64,000 bases of DNA, taken from positions 1 to 64,000 of the forward strand of contig JAJPGY010000032.1 of the NCBI GenBank assembly GCA_021325555.1, written 5' to 3'. This DNA is from Pseudomonadota bacterium. GTDB lineage: Bacteria; Cyanobacteriota; Vampirovibrionia; Obscuribacterales; Obscuribacteraceae. This document shows positions 9,686-18,688 of the stretch, in pieces (the stretch's first letter is position 1; each line of letters opens with the position of its first letter). The notes under the pieces were generated by a model, which had not been told where the DNA came from, made no database searches, and saw only the letters and a program-made list of their open reading frames with translations. The translations under genes were made by a program, and so were the position numbers.

Positions 9686-9860
9686 GTGTAGCCAATCCTA
9701 CCACAACCGTCCGCGCTGACAAGAGACGCGGATCCGGACGCCGCACCGGCTTGCGGGCCGGGTTACGAAATGTTACCTTTGCCTTCGGGTTACCCCTTAC
9801 TAGTCAAGCAACGAGTAAGCGGGATGCCTCTTGTCAGGCGGCAAGCGGTTGAGGTAGATA

Positions 9861-11027
9861 ATGCAGAGCTTTATCGAGCGACTGGCGCAGATGACAGACC
9901 CCACCCATTCCGCGGCTTCGGCAGCCGGTCCGGACATCCCAAAGCGGCTGGTGCCGCCCCACGTCGAGAGGCTCACGCCCTACAAGCCGGGGCGGCCGCC
10001 GGCCGACCTCATGGCCGAGCTGGGGCTGAAGAAATTCATCAACCTGGCATCCAACGAAAACCCGCTCGGCCCGCCGCAAAGCGCGCTCAAGGCCGTCGCG
10101 GCCGCGTCCGCCGCCATGAACCGCTATCCGGAATCCGGCGGCTTGCAGCTGCGGGGAGCGCTTGCCGAGCGCCACCGGGTCAAACTTGACAACGTGGTGC
10201 TGGGCGCCGGCTCGGAAAGCATAATGGCCAATATCATTCGCGCCTTTCTGCACGGCGACGACGAGGCGCTCACCTCCGAGGGCACCTTCATCGGCTTTTA
10301 TGTGCTCGTCAATGCCCAGGGCGTGAAGCTGGTCCAGGTGCCGCTCAAGAACTATCGTTTTGATCTCGACGGCATTGCCCGGGCGATAAACGATCGAACC
10401 AAGATCATCTACCTGTGCAACCCGAACAACCCGACCGGCACGATCTTCACGCGGGGCGAGTTCGACGCCTTCGTGCGCCGGGTTCCCGAGCATGTCCTTA
10501 TCATTCTCGACGAGGCCTATTACGAGTACTGCCTGGGGAACCCGGATTTCCCCGACTCGATGAGCTACCGTTACGACAACGTCCTCACCCTGCGCACCTT
10601 CTCGAAAGCCTACGGCATGGCCGGACTGCGGCTGGGATACGGTCTCGGGCACGATTACCTGATCGGTTACGTCAACCGGATCAAGCTGCCCTTCGAGCCG
10701 AACAGCCTGGCGCAGGCGGCCGGTCTGGCGGCGCTCGCTGACGACGAGTACCTGCAGCGATCGCTGGCCAACAACCGGCAGGGTATGGCCATGCTCGCCT
10801 CCGAGCTCGACCGGCTCGGGCTCAAGCGGGTGCCCTCGCACGCCAATTGCATCCTCGTCGACATGGGCAGCGAGGAGAGGGTGAACGCCATTACCCACTC
10901 GCTTTTGCGTCACGGCGTGGCCATCCGCGCGCTGGCCCCCTTCGGGTTGCCGCACTGCTTGCGGGTGACGGTCGGCCTGCCGGAGGAGAACGAGGCCTTC
11001 GTCAAGGCCCTGAGCGCATCCCTGTAG
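9861..11027 (+). CDS. hisC: Histidinol-phosphate aminotransferase family (HisC-like)
   Basis: A 388-residue class I/II PLP aminotransferase. Features include SNENPLGPP near residue 60, NPNNPTGTIF, the DEAYYEY segment and the Schiff-base lysine in TFSKAYGMAGLRLGYG (Lys249). The family transaminates histidinol phosphate in histidine synthesis. Many HisC paralogues also accept aromatic amino acids, and the tyrosine-degradation genes 1.6 kb away make a tyrosine/4-hydroxyphenylpyruvate role possible. No other his genes are in the window. The ATG start is preceded by a GAGGT site about 7 bases upstream. Confidence 0.87.
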   Translation: MQSFIERLAQMTDPTHSAASAAGPDIPKRLVPPHVERLTPYKPGRPPADLMAELGLKKFINLASNENPLGPPQSALKAVAAASAAMNRYPESGGLQLRGALAERHRVKLDNVVLGAGSESIMANIIRAFLHGDDEALTSEGTFIGFYVLVNAQGVKLVQVPLKNYRFDLDGIARAINDRTKIIYLCNPNNPTGTIFTRGEFDAFVRRVPEHVLIILDEAYYEYCLGNPDFPDSMSYRYDNVLTLRTFSKAYGMAGLRLGYGLGHDYLIGYVNRIKLPFEPNSLAQAAGLAALADDEYLQRSLANNRQGMAMLASELDRLGLKRVPSHANCILVDMGSEERVNAITHSLLRHGVAIRALAPFGLPHCLRVTVGLPEENEAFVKALSASL

Positions 11028-11036
11028 GCGCGTCCG

Positions 11037-12467
11037 TCAGCGGCTCGCCTGTTTGCTGTTAATCTCGGCCGCCTTTTTCAGCAGCGGCGCGGCGAGATCC
11101 GGCTTGCCCTCCAATTTGTAGAGGTCGGCCAGGGCGTTGAGCAGCGGCACGACATCCCCGGCATCGGCGGAGCTGTTGTGCTCGATGATCTCGATCGCCT
11201 TTTTCAGGTCTTGCTCGGCATCGGCGGTCTTCCCCGTCTTCGCCTCCACGGCCGCCAGGTGCGTGAGAAGCTCGGAGACGGCCGGATCATTTTCCCCCAG
11301 CTTCTGTTTCAGGATCGGCAGCGCTTGCTTGTACATCTCCAGTGCCTCGCCGTGCTCCCCCAGCGCCTCGTGAACGGAGCCCAGATTGCTCATGTCGGAG
11401 CCGGTCTCCAGGCTGTAGGGGCCCACCGCCCTCTGGTCGATGGCCAGCGCGTTGACCAGCAATCGCTTGGCCTCTGCGTAGTCTCCCTGCGCCTTATAGA
11501 GCAGCCCCAGATTGCTGAGACCACCGGCAAGCTCTTGCTTGGGCGGATCCTTCATCCTGTCCCAGATGGCCAGCGCCCGCTGGTAGAGCGGCTTCGCCTG
11601 ATCCAGCTTGCCGTCGGAGCGGTAGAGCTCGGCCAGGTTGTTCAAGCTCGTAGCCACCATGGGCGTCTCCGCGCCGAGCAGCTGCTCCTTCACGGCCACG
11701 ACCCGCTCGAGCAGCGGCTCAGCCTCCGGCCCGCGCTTGTTCTGCCACAGGTAGCGGGCGTAAGACTCGAGCGCGCCCGCCACGCGCAGGCTGGGCGTGG
11801 GCGAATGCTTGTCCATGGCCACCAGCTGCTTGTAGAGCGGCTCGGCTGCCGCGTCCTTGCCCTGTCCCTGATAGCCGAATGCCAGATTGATAAGCGTGCC
11901 CGCCAGCTCCGGGCTGTCGCCGCCCAGCGCCGCCTCCTTCACCTTGAGCGCCCGCTCCAGGAGCGGGACGGCCTCGTCAAATCGCCCCTGCGACAGATAG
12001 GCGCCGCCCAGTTTGTCCAGGCTGGTGCCCACGTCCTTGTGCTGGGGGCCGAGAGTCCTTTCCCTCAGGTCCAGCGCCCTCTTGAAATAGACGAGCGCGT
12101 CCGTGTTATCGCCGCGGGTCTGGTAGAGCGTGCCCAGATCATCGAGGCTGGTCGCCTGGCGCGGGTCCTTCTCGCCGAGCGCCAGGGAGATCTCAAGCTC
12201 CTGCTTGAACATCTGCTCGGCTTCCGTGTAGTGCCCGGCCATGAGCTCCCTGTAGCCGATGCGGTGATACTTGTTCCAGAGATAGGCAGGGACATCGCTG
12301 CCGGCGGGCTGTCCGGACCCCGACCCCCTTGCCGCCTGCGGCTTCCCGCCCTCATCTGCCGGCGCGCCCGCCGGGGGCGCCTGAGCGTCCGCCCGGGCCG
12401 GGGACGCCGGCGGCAGGCAGGCTGAGACCGCCAAGGCCAGGCAGAGAATGGCTTTCCTGTGCACCAT
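11037..12467 (-). CDS. Secreted TPR protein (kinesin-light-chain-type repeats)
   Basis: A 476-residue protein from the chosen ATG at 12467. A GTG 51 bases upstream is also in frame but would put hydrophilic residues before the signal peptide MVHRKAILCLALAVSACLPP. An Ala/Pro/Gly-rich spacer follows, then at least eight tandem 42-residue TPR units such as ATSLDDLGTLYQTRGDNTDAL and LINLAFGYQGQGKDAAAEPL. It is an extracytoplasmic protein-interaction scaffold with no enzymatic motif. It belongs to the set of secreted TPR proteins spread through this window, and converges on hisC with a 9-base gap. Confidence 0.85.
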   Translation of the reverse strand: MVHRKAILCLALAVSACLPPASPARADAQAPPAGAPADEGGKPQAARGSGSGQPAGSDVPAYLWNKYHRIGYRELMAGHYTEAEQMFKQELEISLALGEKDPRQATSLDDLGTLYQTRGDNTDALVYFKRALDLRERTLGPQHKDVGTSLDKLGGAYLSQGRFDEAVPLLERALKVKEAALGGDSPELAGTLINLAFGYQGQGKDAAAEPLYKQLVAMDKHSPTPSLRVAGALESYARYLWQNKRGPEAEPLLERVVAVKEQLLGAETPMVATSLNNLAELYRSDGKLDQAKPLYQRALAIWDRMKDPPKQELAGGLSNLGLLYKAQGDYAEAKRLLVNALAIDQRAVGPYSLETGSDMSNLGSVHEALGEHGEALEMYKQALPILKQKLGENDPAVSELLTHLAAVEAKTGKTADAEQDLKKAIEIIEHNSSADAGDVVPLLNALADLYKLEGKPDLAAPLLKKAAEINSKQASR

Positions 12468-12627
12468 ACCCGGTCCCCACTGCAGAGACTTACGGTCACG
12501 CTGACGGATGGTCAACACGTATGTGCCCGCGTAGTGCTTGTCTCATTCGCTTCGTTAACCACCGCGCCCGAAAATTTCCCGCGTTGCCGGCGCGCAAGGT
12601 TGTCTGCCCGTTGCGGCATGCCGCCGC

Positions 12628-13929
12628 TCAGCTTCTTTTGCCGGTAAACCCGGCCTCAAGCCCCTCCCAGCAGGAGAGGTAGTCGCTCTGCAGGAGACCG
12701 GTGGTGAGGGCAAAGCGGGTCGGGTGAAACGGCAGCGAGCACTCGAACATGAAGGCGAGCGTATCGGCCAGGTACTGCGGCGCCAGCTCGGCGCCGCTGG
12801 CCCGCTGGTAGGTCTGCGCGTCCGGCCCGTGGGCGGACATGCAGTTGTGCAGGCTGGCGCCGCCGGGGACAAAGCCCTCTTGCTTGGCCTCGTAGCTGCC
12901 TCTGACCAGGCCCATGAACTCACTCATGATATTGCGGTGGAAGTAGGGCGGGCGGAAGCTGTGCTCGGCGACGGACCAGCGCGGCGGAAAGATGACGAAG
13001 TCGACGTTGGCCAGCCCGGCGACCTCCGACGGCGACGTCAGCACGGTGAAGATCGAGGGATCGCTGTGATCGAAGGTCACGGTGTTGACGGCCTGAAACA
13101 GGCTGAGATCGTATTTGTAAGGGGCGTAGTTGCCGTGCCATGCCACCACATCGAGCGGCGAGTGCTTTATCTCCGCCTGGAAGAGATGGCCCTCATATTT
13201 GGCGACCAGCTCGAAATCGCCGTCCCGCTCCTCGAAACAGGCCACCGGCGTCTGGAAGTCCCGCGGGTTGGCCAGCCCGTTGGAGCCTATGGGGCCTAGG
13301 TCGGGCAGGCGGAAGGGCAGCCCGTAATTTTCGCAGACGTAGCCGCGAGCCTGCCTTTCTTTCGGGCTGGCCTGGAAGCGGATGCCGCGCTGGATGACGG
13401 CTATCTCCCCGGGCTCGACGGTAATGACACCGAATTCGGTGCGCAGCACGAGCCCGCCTGACTCCGGGACGATGAGCAGATCGCCGTCGGCGTCGTAGAA
13501 GAACCGATCGCCCATCGGCTTGTTCACCGCGTAAATGTGCGCGGCGCAGCCGCGGTAGCCGCCGTAGCCGCTGCCGGCCATGGTGGTGAGCCCGTCCACA
13601 AAATCAGCCGGCTCCGCCGGCACGGGCAGCGGGTCCCAGCGCAGCTGGTCCGGCGGCGCCACGCACTCGTTAAACGGCTGGCTGCGCAGGAGACGCTGGT
13701 CGATCTGATGGAACCTGCTGGAGTGCGAAACCGAAGGGCGGATCCGGTAGAGCCAGCTGCGCAGGTTCTGCCCGCGCGGCATGGTGAAGGAGCTGCCGGA
13801 CAGCTGCTCGGCATAAAGACCGAAGGGGCACTTTTGCGGCGAGTTCTGGCCCGCCGGCAGGGCGCCCGCCAGCGCCTCGCTGGCGAAATGATTGCCGAAT
13901 CCGCGCAGGTACTTGAGCTCAGGCGTCAT
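12628..13929 (-). CDS. hmgA: Homogentisate 1,2-dioxygenase
   Basis: A 433-residue protein, the normal family length. The family opening [18 protein letters not shown] is intact, as are [16 protein letters not shown] and the iron-site region [18 protein letters not shown]...SEFMGL, with the conserved His and Glu ligands. It opens the homogentisate ring to maleylacetoacetate in tyrosine/phenylalanine degradation. It begins 3 bases after the hpd stop on the same strand, so the two form an operon. Maleylacetoacetate isomerase and fumarylacetoacetase are not in the window, so the pathway end must be encoded elsewhere. Confidence 0.97.
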   Translation of the reverse strand: MTPELKYLRGFGNHFASEALAGALPAGQNSPQKCPFGLYAEQLSGSSFTMPRGQNLRSWLYRIRPSVSHSSRFHQIDQRLLRSQPFNECVAPPDQLRWDPLPVPAEPADFVDGLTTMAGSGYGGYRGCAAHIYAVNKPMGDRFFYDADGDLLIVPESGGLVLRTEFGVITVEPGEIAVIQRGIRFQASPKERQARGYVCENYGLPFRLPDLGPIGSNGLANPRDFQTPVACFEERDGDFELVAKYEGHLFQAEIKHSPLDVVAWHGNYAPYKYDLSLFQAVNTVTFDHSDPSIFTVLTSPSEVAGLANVDFVIFPPRWSVAEHSFRPPYFHRNIMSEFMGLVRGSYEAKQEGFVPGGASLHNCMSAHGPDAQTYQRASGAELAPQYLADTLAFMFECSLPFHPTRFALTTGLLQSDYLSCWEGLEAGFTGKRS

Positions 13930-13932
13930 CGC

Positions 13933-15057
13933 TCAGAGGTTTCCGCGCAGGGCCTGTTCGCGCTCGATTGACTCGAAGAGCGCCTTGAAGTTGCCTTTGC
14001 CGAAGCCCCTGGCCCCTTTCCGCTGGATGACCTCGAAGAAAAGCGTGGGCCGATCCTCCACCGGCCGGGTGAAGATCTGCAGCAGGTAGCCTTCCGACTC
14101 CCGGTCGACGAGAATCCCCAGCCTGGCCAGCTCCTCGATATCTTCGTCTATCTTGCCGACCCGCTGCGGGAGCTCGTCATAATAGGCCCGCGGGACGGTG
14201 AGGAATTGAATGCCGCGCTGCTTCAGCTCGGATACCGTGCGGATGATGTCCCTGGTGCCGATAGCGATGTGCTGGACGCCGGGGGCCAGGTAATAGTCCA
14301 GGTACTCCTGGATCTGCGACCTGCGCAGGCCGGCATAAGGCTCGTTGATCGGCAGCTTGACGGTGCCGCTCCGGTTTGCCATCACCTTCGATACCAGAGC
14401 CGAGTACTGCGTGCTGATATCCCTGGCGTCGAAATACTGATAGACGTAAAAGCCGAAGATCCGCTTGTAGAACTCCACCCAGTGCTCCATGCGGTCGACC
14501 TCGACGTTGCCCACCACGTGGTCGACATAGGTGAGCCCGGTGCCGGAGGCGACCGTCTCCACCGGCTTGTATCCGGGAGCGAAGGCGCCCCTGTAGTTTT
14601 CCCGCTCGACAAACGCATGGACCGTCTCCCCGTAGGTTTGCACCGAGGCAAAGACGAAGCGGCCGAACTCGTCCTCGTGCTCGGCCGGCTCCTCGACGCC
14701 GGTGGCCCCCCTGGCCAGTGCCGTCTGGTAGCACTGGCGGGCGTTTCTCGTCCGGAGACCGATGGTCTTGACGCCGTCGCCGTGCTCGAGCACGTGCCGG
14801 CAGATCGGGCTGTCCGGGCTCATGCCGCCGGTGAGCACGATGTGCACGTTGTTCTGGCGCAGGGCGTAAGAGCAGCTCTCGCGGTCGCCCGTCTCCAGCC
14901 CGCGGTAGCCGACGACGTCGAAGCCGAAGCCGCGGTGGTAATAGTAGGAAGCCTGCAGGGCATTGCCGACGTAGAGCTCGATGTAATCGAAGCCGTCAAT
15001 CGGCAGCTCCTCGACGGCGGCAGCTTGTGTCTCCAGCTCGACCTTTCCCTTGGCCAT
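13933..15057 (-). CDS. hpd: 4-hydroxyphenylpyruvate dioxygenase
   Basis: A 374-residue protein with the two vicinal-oxygen-chelate halves. Iron ligands are seen in YVDHVVGNV (His), GVQHIAIGT (His) and LFFEVIQRKG (Glu). The C-terminal gating helix GARGFGKGNFKALFESIE is complete, so the enzyme should be active. It converts 4-hydroxyphenylpyruvate to homogentisate, the substrate of the next gene. The ATG has GGGGGA 9 bases upstream. A rho-independent-type hairpin just upstream separates it from the putrescine-type aminotransferase gene, so hpd-hmgA probably has its own promoter. Confidence 0.97.
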   Translation of the reverse strand: MAKGKVELETQAAAVEELPIDGFDYIELYVGNALQASYYYHRGFGFDVVGYRGLETGDRESCSYALRQNNVHIVLTGGMSPDSPICRHVLEHGDGVKTIGLRTRNARQCYQTALARGATGVEEPAEHEDEFGRFVFASVQTYGETVHAFVERENYRGAFAPGYKPVETVASGTGLTYVDHVVGNVEVDRMEHWVEFYKRIFGFYVYQYFDARDISTQYSALVSKVMANRSGTVKLPINEPYAGLRRSQIQEYLDYYLAPGVQHIAIGTRDIIRTVSELKQRGIQFLTVPRAYYDELPQRVGKIDEDIEELARLGILVDRESEGYLLQIFTRPVEDRPTLFFEVIQRKGARGFGKGNFKALFESIEREQALRGNL

Positions 15058-15078
15058 GGCACAGTTCCCCCGAGCCTG

Positions 15079-15112
15079 AAAAACCCCGGCAGCCCCGGCC
15101 GCATGCCCGGGG
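15079..15112 (-). terminator. Intrinsic terminator between aminotransferase and hpd
   Basis: Read on the minus strand, CCCCGG (15112-15107) pairs with CCGGGG (15089-15084), with inner GC-rich sequence, followed at once by TTTTT (15083-15079). It lies 22 bases after the aminotransferase stop and before the hpd start. Confidence 0.55.
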
Positions 15113-15133
15113 AGCCATTTTCACGAAAGTATA

Positions 15134-16477
15134 TTATAGATCGCTGGCTGCCAGGGCGAGCGATTCGTCGAGGGCGGAAAGAAATCTGTCCAGCTGCTCG
15201 TAGCTCACGACCAGCGGCGGCTCGATCCGCAGCACGCGGGCGTTTATGTAGGTGCCGGAGATGAGGATCTTGCGGGCGAAGAGGTTCTTGGCCACCGCAT
15301 AGCCGAGGTCGTTGTTGACAAACTCCATTCCCAGCATGAGGCCCCGACCGCGCCCCCCCACCATCACCTCGGGGTAGCGGGCGGCAAGCTCGGCCAGCTT
15401 CGGCAGCAGATATTCCCCCTTCTCGCCGGCGCGGCTAGCCAGGTCGTCTTCCAGCAATACGTTGATGGTGGCGATCGCCGCCGCGCAGGCCAGCGGGTTG
15501 CCACCGAATGTGGTGGTATGCAGGAACGGGTTCTCGATATAGCGCTCCCAGGTTTTCTCCGTGCCGACACAGGCGCCAATCGGCATGACGCCGCCGCCGA
15601 AACCCTTGCCCAGGGCCATGAGATCCGGGGTGACGCCGTCGTGCTCGCAGCAAAACAGCTTTCCGGTGCGCCCCATTCCGCATTGAATCTCGTCGAAGAC
15701 CAGCATGGCCCCGTACCTGTCGCACAGCTCGCGGGCAGCCGCCAGGTAGCCGGGCGGGGCGACGTTGATGCCGCCTTCCCCCTGAATCGGCTCCAGCACC
15801 ACGGCGGCAACCCGGTCACCGGAGAAATCGGCGCATTCCATGATCGTCTTCAGGGCGTCGGCGTCGCCGAAGGGCACGTGCGTCCAGTGGAGGAGCGGCA
15901 GGAACGGCTCGCGGAAAACGGCTTTGGACGTGCCGCCCAGCGAGCCCAGGCTTTTGCCGTGGAAGCCGCCTGTGGCGCCTATGAAGTGGTGGCGCCCGGT
16001 GGCCAGCATGGCCATCTTCAGGCAGCCCTCCACGGACTCGGTTCCCGAGTTGGTCAGGAACGCGTACTTGAGGTCGCCGGGGGTAATGAGCGAGACCAGG
16101 TGGGCAAGATAGGTCCTGAGCGGATCGATGAGCTCCTGCGAGTGAATGGCCTGTTTGTCGAGCTGATCGCGCACCGCCTTCAACACCTTCGGGTTGCGGT
16201 GCCCGACGTTGTAGATCCCGAAGCCGCCCAGCATGTCGATGAACTCATGCCCGGCAACGTCACGAAAGACCGCGCCCTCGTCGTCCCACTCCACGGCCGT
16301 GTAGTCGGTGCTCACCGACTTGCGATACTGGAGGAAGCCGGCGTTGACGTGATCGCTCCAGTAGCGGACGGCCTCGGCGACGACACGCTCCCGCTCGGCT
16401 GGCGAAAGGGTCTTCTTGCTTATCAGATCGAGGACGTAAGCGGACCTGGTTTTAGCCGCCACGAGATCTTGGGCCAT
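15134..16477 (-). CDS. Class-III aminotransferase, putrescine aminotransferase-like
   Basis: A 447-residue PLP aminotransferase. The Schiff-base lysine is Lys291 in ALGKGFGGGVMPIG; FLTNSGTESVEG, GFHGKSLG, EPIQGEGG and FDEIQCGMGRTG are all present. The N-terminal extension and overall wording resemble E. coli putrescine aminotransferase (PatA/YgjG) more than ornithine or GABA aminotransferases. It would convert putrescine to 4-aminobutanal, feeding GABA or succinate. It is divergent (83 bases) from an FAD-dependent oxidoreductase of the gamma-glutamylputrescine oxidase superfamily, which fits amine catabolism. Substrate assignment is inference. Confidence 0.85.
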   Translation of the reverse strand: MAQDLVAAKTRSAYVLDLISKKTLSPAERERVVAEAVRYWSDHVNAGFLQYRKSVSTDYTAVEWDDEGAVFRDVAGHEFIDMLGGFGIYNVGHRNPKVLKAVRDQLDKQAIHSQELIDPLRTYLAHLVSLITPGDLKYAFLTNSGTESVEGCLKMAMLATGRHHFIGATGGFHGKSLGSLGGTSKAVFREPFLPLLHWTHVPFGDADALKTIMECADFSGDRVAAVVLEPIQGEGGINVAPPGYLAAARELCDRYGAMLVFDEIQCGMGRTGKLFCCEHDGVTPDLMALGKGFGGGVMPIGACVGTEKTWERYIENPFLHTTTFGGNPLACAAAIATINVLLEDDLASRAGEKGEYLLPKLAELAARYPEVMVGGRGRGLMLGMEFVNNDLGYAVAKNLFARKILISGTYINARVLRIEPPLVVSYEQLDRFLSALDESLALAASDL

Positions 16478-16560
16478 GATTTATCTGCTCCCATCTACAA
16501 GTGCGCTCTTTTATTAGCCAACAAGGATAGCGCAGATTGCCGCCGTGCTAAACTCCAGCC

Positions 16561-17916
16561 ATGCGCCCGATCGAGCAATCCTGCTTCTGGCTGGCGACCC
16601 GCCCGCGATGCGTGGCACCCGTGCCGCTCGCCGGCAACTGCCGGGCGGATGTGGCCGTTGTCGGCGGCGGCTTCACCGGGCTGTGGACCGCCTTCTTTTT
16701 GAAGCAGCTCGACCCGGCCTGCGAGGTGGTGGTGCTGGAGAAGGGCGTCACCGGCTACGGCGGCAGCGGGCGCAACGCCGGCATCGTCAGCAACTGCATC
16801 GATCACTCGCACGCGGCCGCCGTGAGCCACTTCGGCCGGGAAGAGGCCGCCAGGCTGGCGCGGCTCGGCATCGAGAACATCGACGAGCTGGCCGCATTTG
16901 CCGTCGACTGCGATTTCGAACGGACCGGTCAGCTGCACGTGGCCCTTACCGCCCGGCAGATGGACGACCTCAGCCGCGGCGCCGAGGTGGCCAGCCGGCT
17001 GGGCATCGACGGCTATCGCACCCTGTCGGCGGCGCAGGCGCGCGCCGAGATCGACTCCCCGCTCTATCAAGGAGCCGTCTTCGTTCCCGGCGGCGGCATC
17101 ATCAACCCGGTGAAGCTGGTGGACAAGCTCGCCCGCCAGATCCGGGAGCTGGGCGTGAAACTATTCGAGCGCACCGCCGTCTCCGCCGTCGAGCGGCAGG
17201 CGGTCCGCACGCCCGGCGGCACGGTGTCAGCCCAGAAGGTGATCCTGGCCACCGACGCATACTCTCACCACCTCTTCCCGCAGCTGCTCGCCCGCTTCAT
17301 CCCTCTTTATGACTACATCCTGGTCAGCGAGCCGCTCACGGAGGCTCAGCTGCGTTGCGTGGGCTGGCGGAACCGGCAGGGCGTGCTGGACGGCCGCACC
17401 TTCTTCAACTACTACCGCCTGACCGCGGATAACCGCATTCTCTGGGGAACCAGCGAGGCCGTGTATTACCCGCCCAACCGCGTCGACGAGGGCTGCGATC
17501 ACTCGCAGGCGCACTACGACGCCCTTCTGGCAAGCTTCCGCCGCCATTTCCCGCCGCTCGCCGAGCTCGCCTTTCCTTATGCCTGGGGCGGCCCGATCGC
17601 CTCCACCACCCGCCTGACGCCGTTTTTCGGCACCCTCTCTGGCGGCAGCATCATCTATGCCCTCGGCTACACCGGTCACGGCATCGGCAGCACGCGCCTG
17701 GCCGGCAAGATTCTCGCCCACCTGGCCCTTGCCAGGCCGAGCGAGCTCACCGGGCTGCGCCTGGTCAAAGAGAAGCCTTTCCCTTACCCGCCGGAGCCGC
17801 TGCGCTGGCTGGCCGTGCAGGCGGTGACGCGCTCGCTCCGCCGCCTGGATCGGGGCGAGAAACCCGGACTCTTGCTTGCCGCGCTCGACGCGCTCAAGAT
17901 CGGCTTTTCCAGCTGA
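16561..17916 (+). CDS. FAD-dependent oxidoreductase of the DAO family (PuuB-like)
   Basis: A 451-residue DAO-type flavoenzyme. The dinucleotide motif is VAVVGGGFTGLWTAF (about residues 31-45), followed by VVVLEKG and GSGRNAGIV. The C-terminal FAD-contact region reads YALGYTGHGIGSTRLAGKI. The ending (EPLRWLAVQ...LDALKIGFSS) matches the usual tail of this family, so the stop is credible even though the opposite-strand XRE gene overlaps it by 133 bases. Relatives oxidise secondary or primary amines such as gamma-glutamylputrescine, sarcosine or glycine betaine products. It is divergent from the putrescine-type aminotransferase. Confidence 0.85.
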   Translation: MRPIEQSCFWLATRPRCVAPVPLAGNCRADVAVVGGGFTGLWTAFFLKQLDPACEVVVLEKGVTGYGGSGRNAGIVSNCIDHSHAAAVSHFGREEAARLARLGIENIDELAAFAVDCDFERTGQLHVALTARQMDDLSRGAEVASRLGIDGYRTLSAAQARAEIDSPLYQGAVFVPGGGIINPVKLVDKLARQIRELGVKLFERTAVSAVERQAVRTPGGTVSAQKVILATDAYSHHLFPQLLARFIPLYDYILVSEPLTEAQLRCVGWRNRQGVLDGRTFFNYYRLTADNRILWGTSEAVYYPPNRVDEGCDHSQAHYDALLASFRRHFPPLAELAFPYAWGGPIASTTRLTPFFGTLSGGSIIYALGYTGHGIGSTRLAGKILAHLALARPSELTGLRLVKEKPFPYPPEPLRWLAVQAVTRSLRRLDRGEKPGLLLAALDALKIGFSS

Positions 17917-18323
17917 GCGATCTCATGCTCGCGCAGTATGCTGTCCATCTGGACCATGCGCGCCAGGGTGACGGCGACAAAGCCTGTGCGCTCGTAGCGC
18001 GAAAGCGTCTGTCTCGTCACCCCCATCAGGCGCGCCAGACCGGTCTGGCTGAGTCCGGCGCTTATCCGCCGCTCGATCAAGGAGCGCGGAATATCCGCGA
18101 GGACAATGGGCTTGGCCGGCGGCTCGGTCCTGGAGCACAAGCTCTGGTAGCGCTGCAGCTCCCGGCAAAGCTCGGAGATTCTATTTTCCATGCGCTCGAT
18201 CTCCGCGCGCGCTGCGGCCGCTTCTGCCGGATTGGCGATCCGCCGCCTCAGGTAATCGAGGCGTCCCTTGAGCATGGTGACCCTAACAGCCGCCCTCAGC
18301 CAGTCGTTCAGGTTCAGAATCAC
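17784..18323 (-). CDS. XRE-type DNA-binding protein with N-terminal coiled coil
   Basis: A 179-residue protein from a GTG start at 18323, chosen because GGAGGAG lies 6 bases upstream; an in-frame TTG at 18386 has no ribosome site. Residues about 20-65 are charged heptad-like sequence (AAAARAEIERMENRISELCREL), likely a dimerising coiled coil. Residues about 85-130 are a Cro/CI HTH (GLSQTGLARLMGVTRQTLSRY). The Ser/Arg-rich tail overlaps the antisense 3' end of the FAD oxidoreductase by 133 bases. It may regulate the adjacent amine-catabolic genes, although no cupin or other sensor domain is present. Confidence 0.68.
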   Translation of the reverse strand: MILNLNDWLRAAVRVTMLKGRLDYLRRRIANPAEAAAARAEIERMENRISELCRELQRYQSLCSRTEPPAKPIVLADIPRSLIERRISAGLSQTGLARLMGVTRQTLSRYERTGFVAVTLARMVQMDSILREHEIAQLEKPILSASSAASKSPGFSPRSRRRSERVTACTASQRSGSGG

Positions 18324-18688
18324 GCAAGGCTCCTCCAGGCAGCTAGCCCCATACAGGTATACGTCGGCCACCGGCAAATAGTTCAATGCCGGCCTGCCGT
18401 TTTGACCACCTCGCCACCCCGCGTGCAGCGCCGCTTCGGGCCACGTGATTAAACTGTAACGGGGTCGTTCTCTTCGAGAAAAAGACGATCACCGGGAAAA
18501 GAGGCTTAGCGCCGCTTTCCGGTGCCGTCAAAGATGAGCGCCGCACCGCCGCCGTTATAAGTTAATAACGTGCCCCCAGGCCAGCAGAAGAGAATGGGTA
18601 GTCGGGTCGCGCTGGCGGTGGCGGCGGGCGGGTCGGGAGCAGGCGAGCCAGGTTCAGGCAAAGGCGAGCCCGGGTTCCGGCGCAGGCT
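18324..18688 (-). other. Intergenic region upstream of XRE gene
   Basis: No gene seen. It contains an AT-rich patch at 18554-18569 with inverted arms GTTAT/ATAAC, unusual in this GC-rich surrounding and a candidate promoter or operator for the XRE gene. There is also an imperfect 20-base direct repeat (18641-18660 and 18662-18681, core GGCGAGCC-GGTTC-GGC). Confidence 0.4.

Noticed and set aside
15518..16702. Long rightward frame antisense to the putrescine-type aminotransferase
   Set aside because: The aminotransferase motifs on the other strand are complete; the rightward product has no family content.
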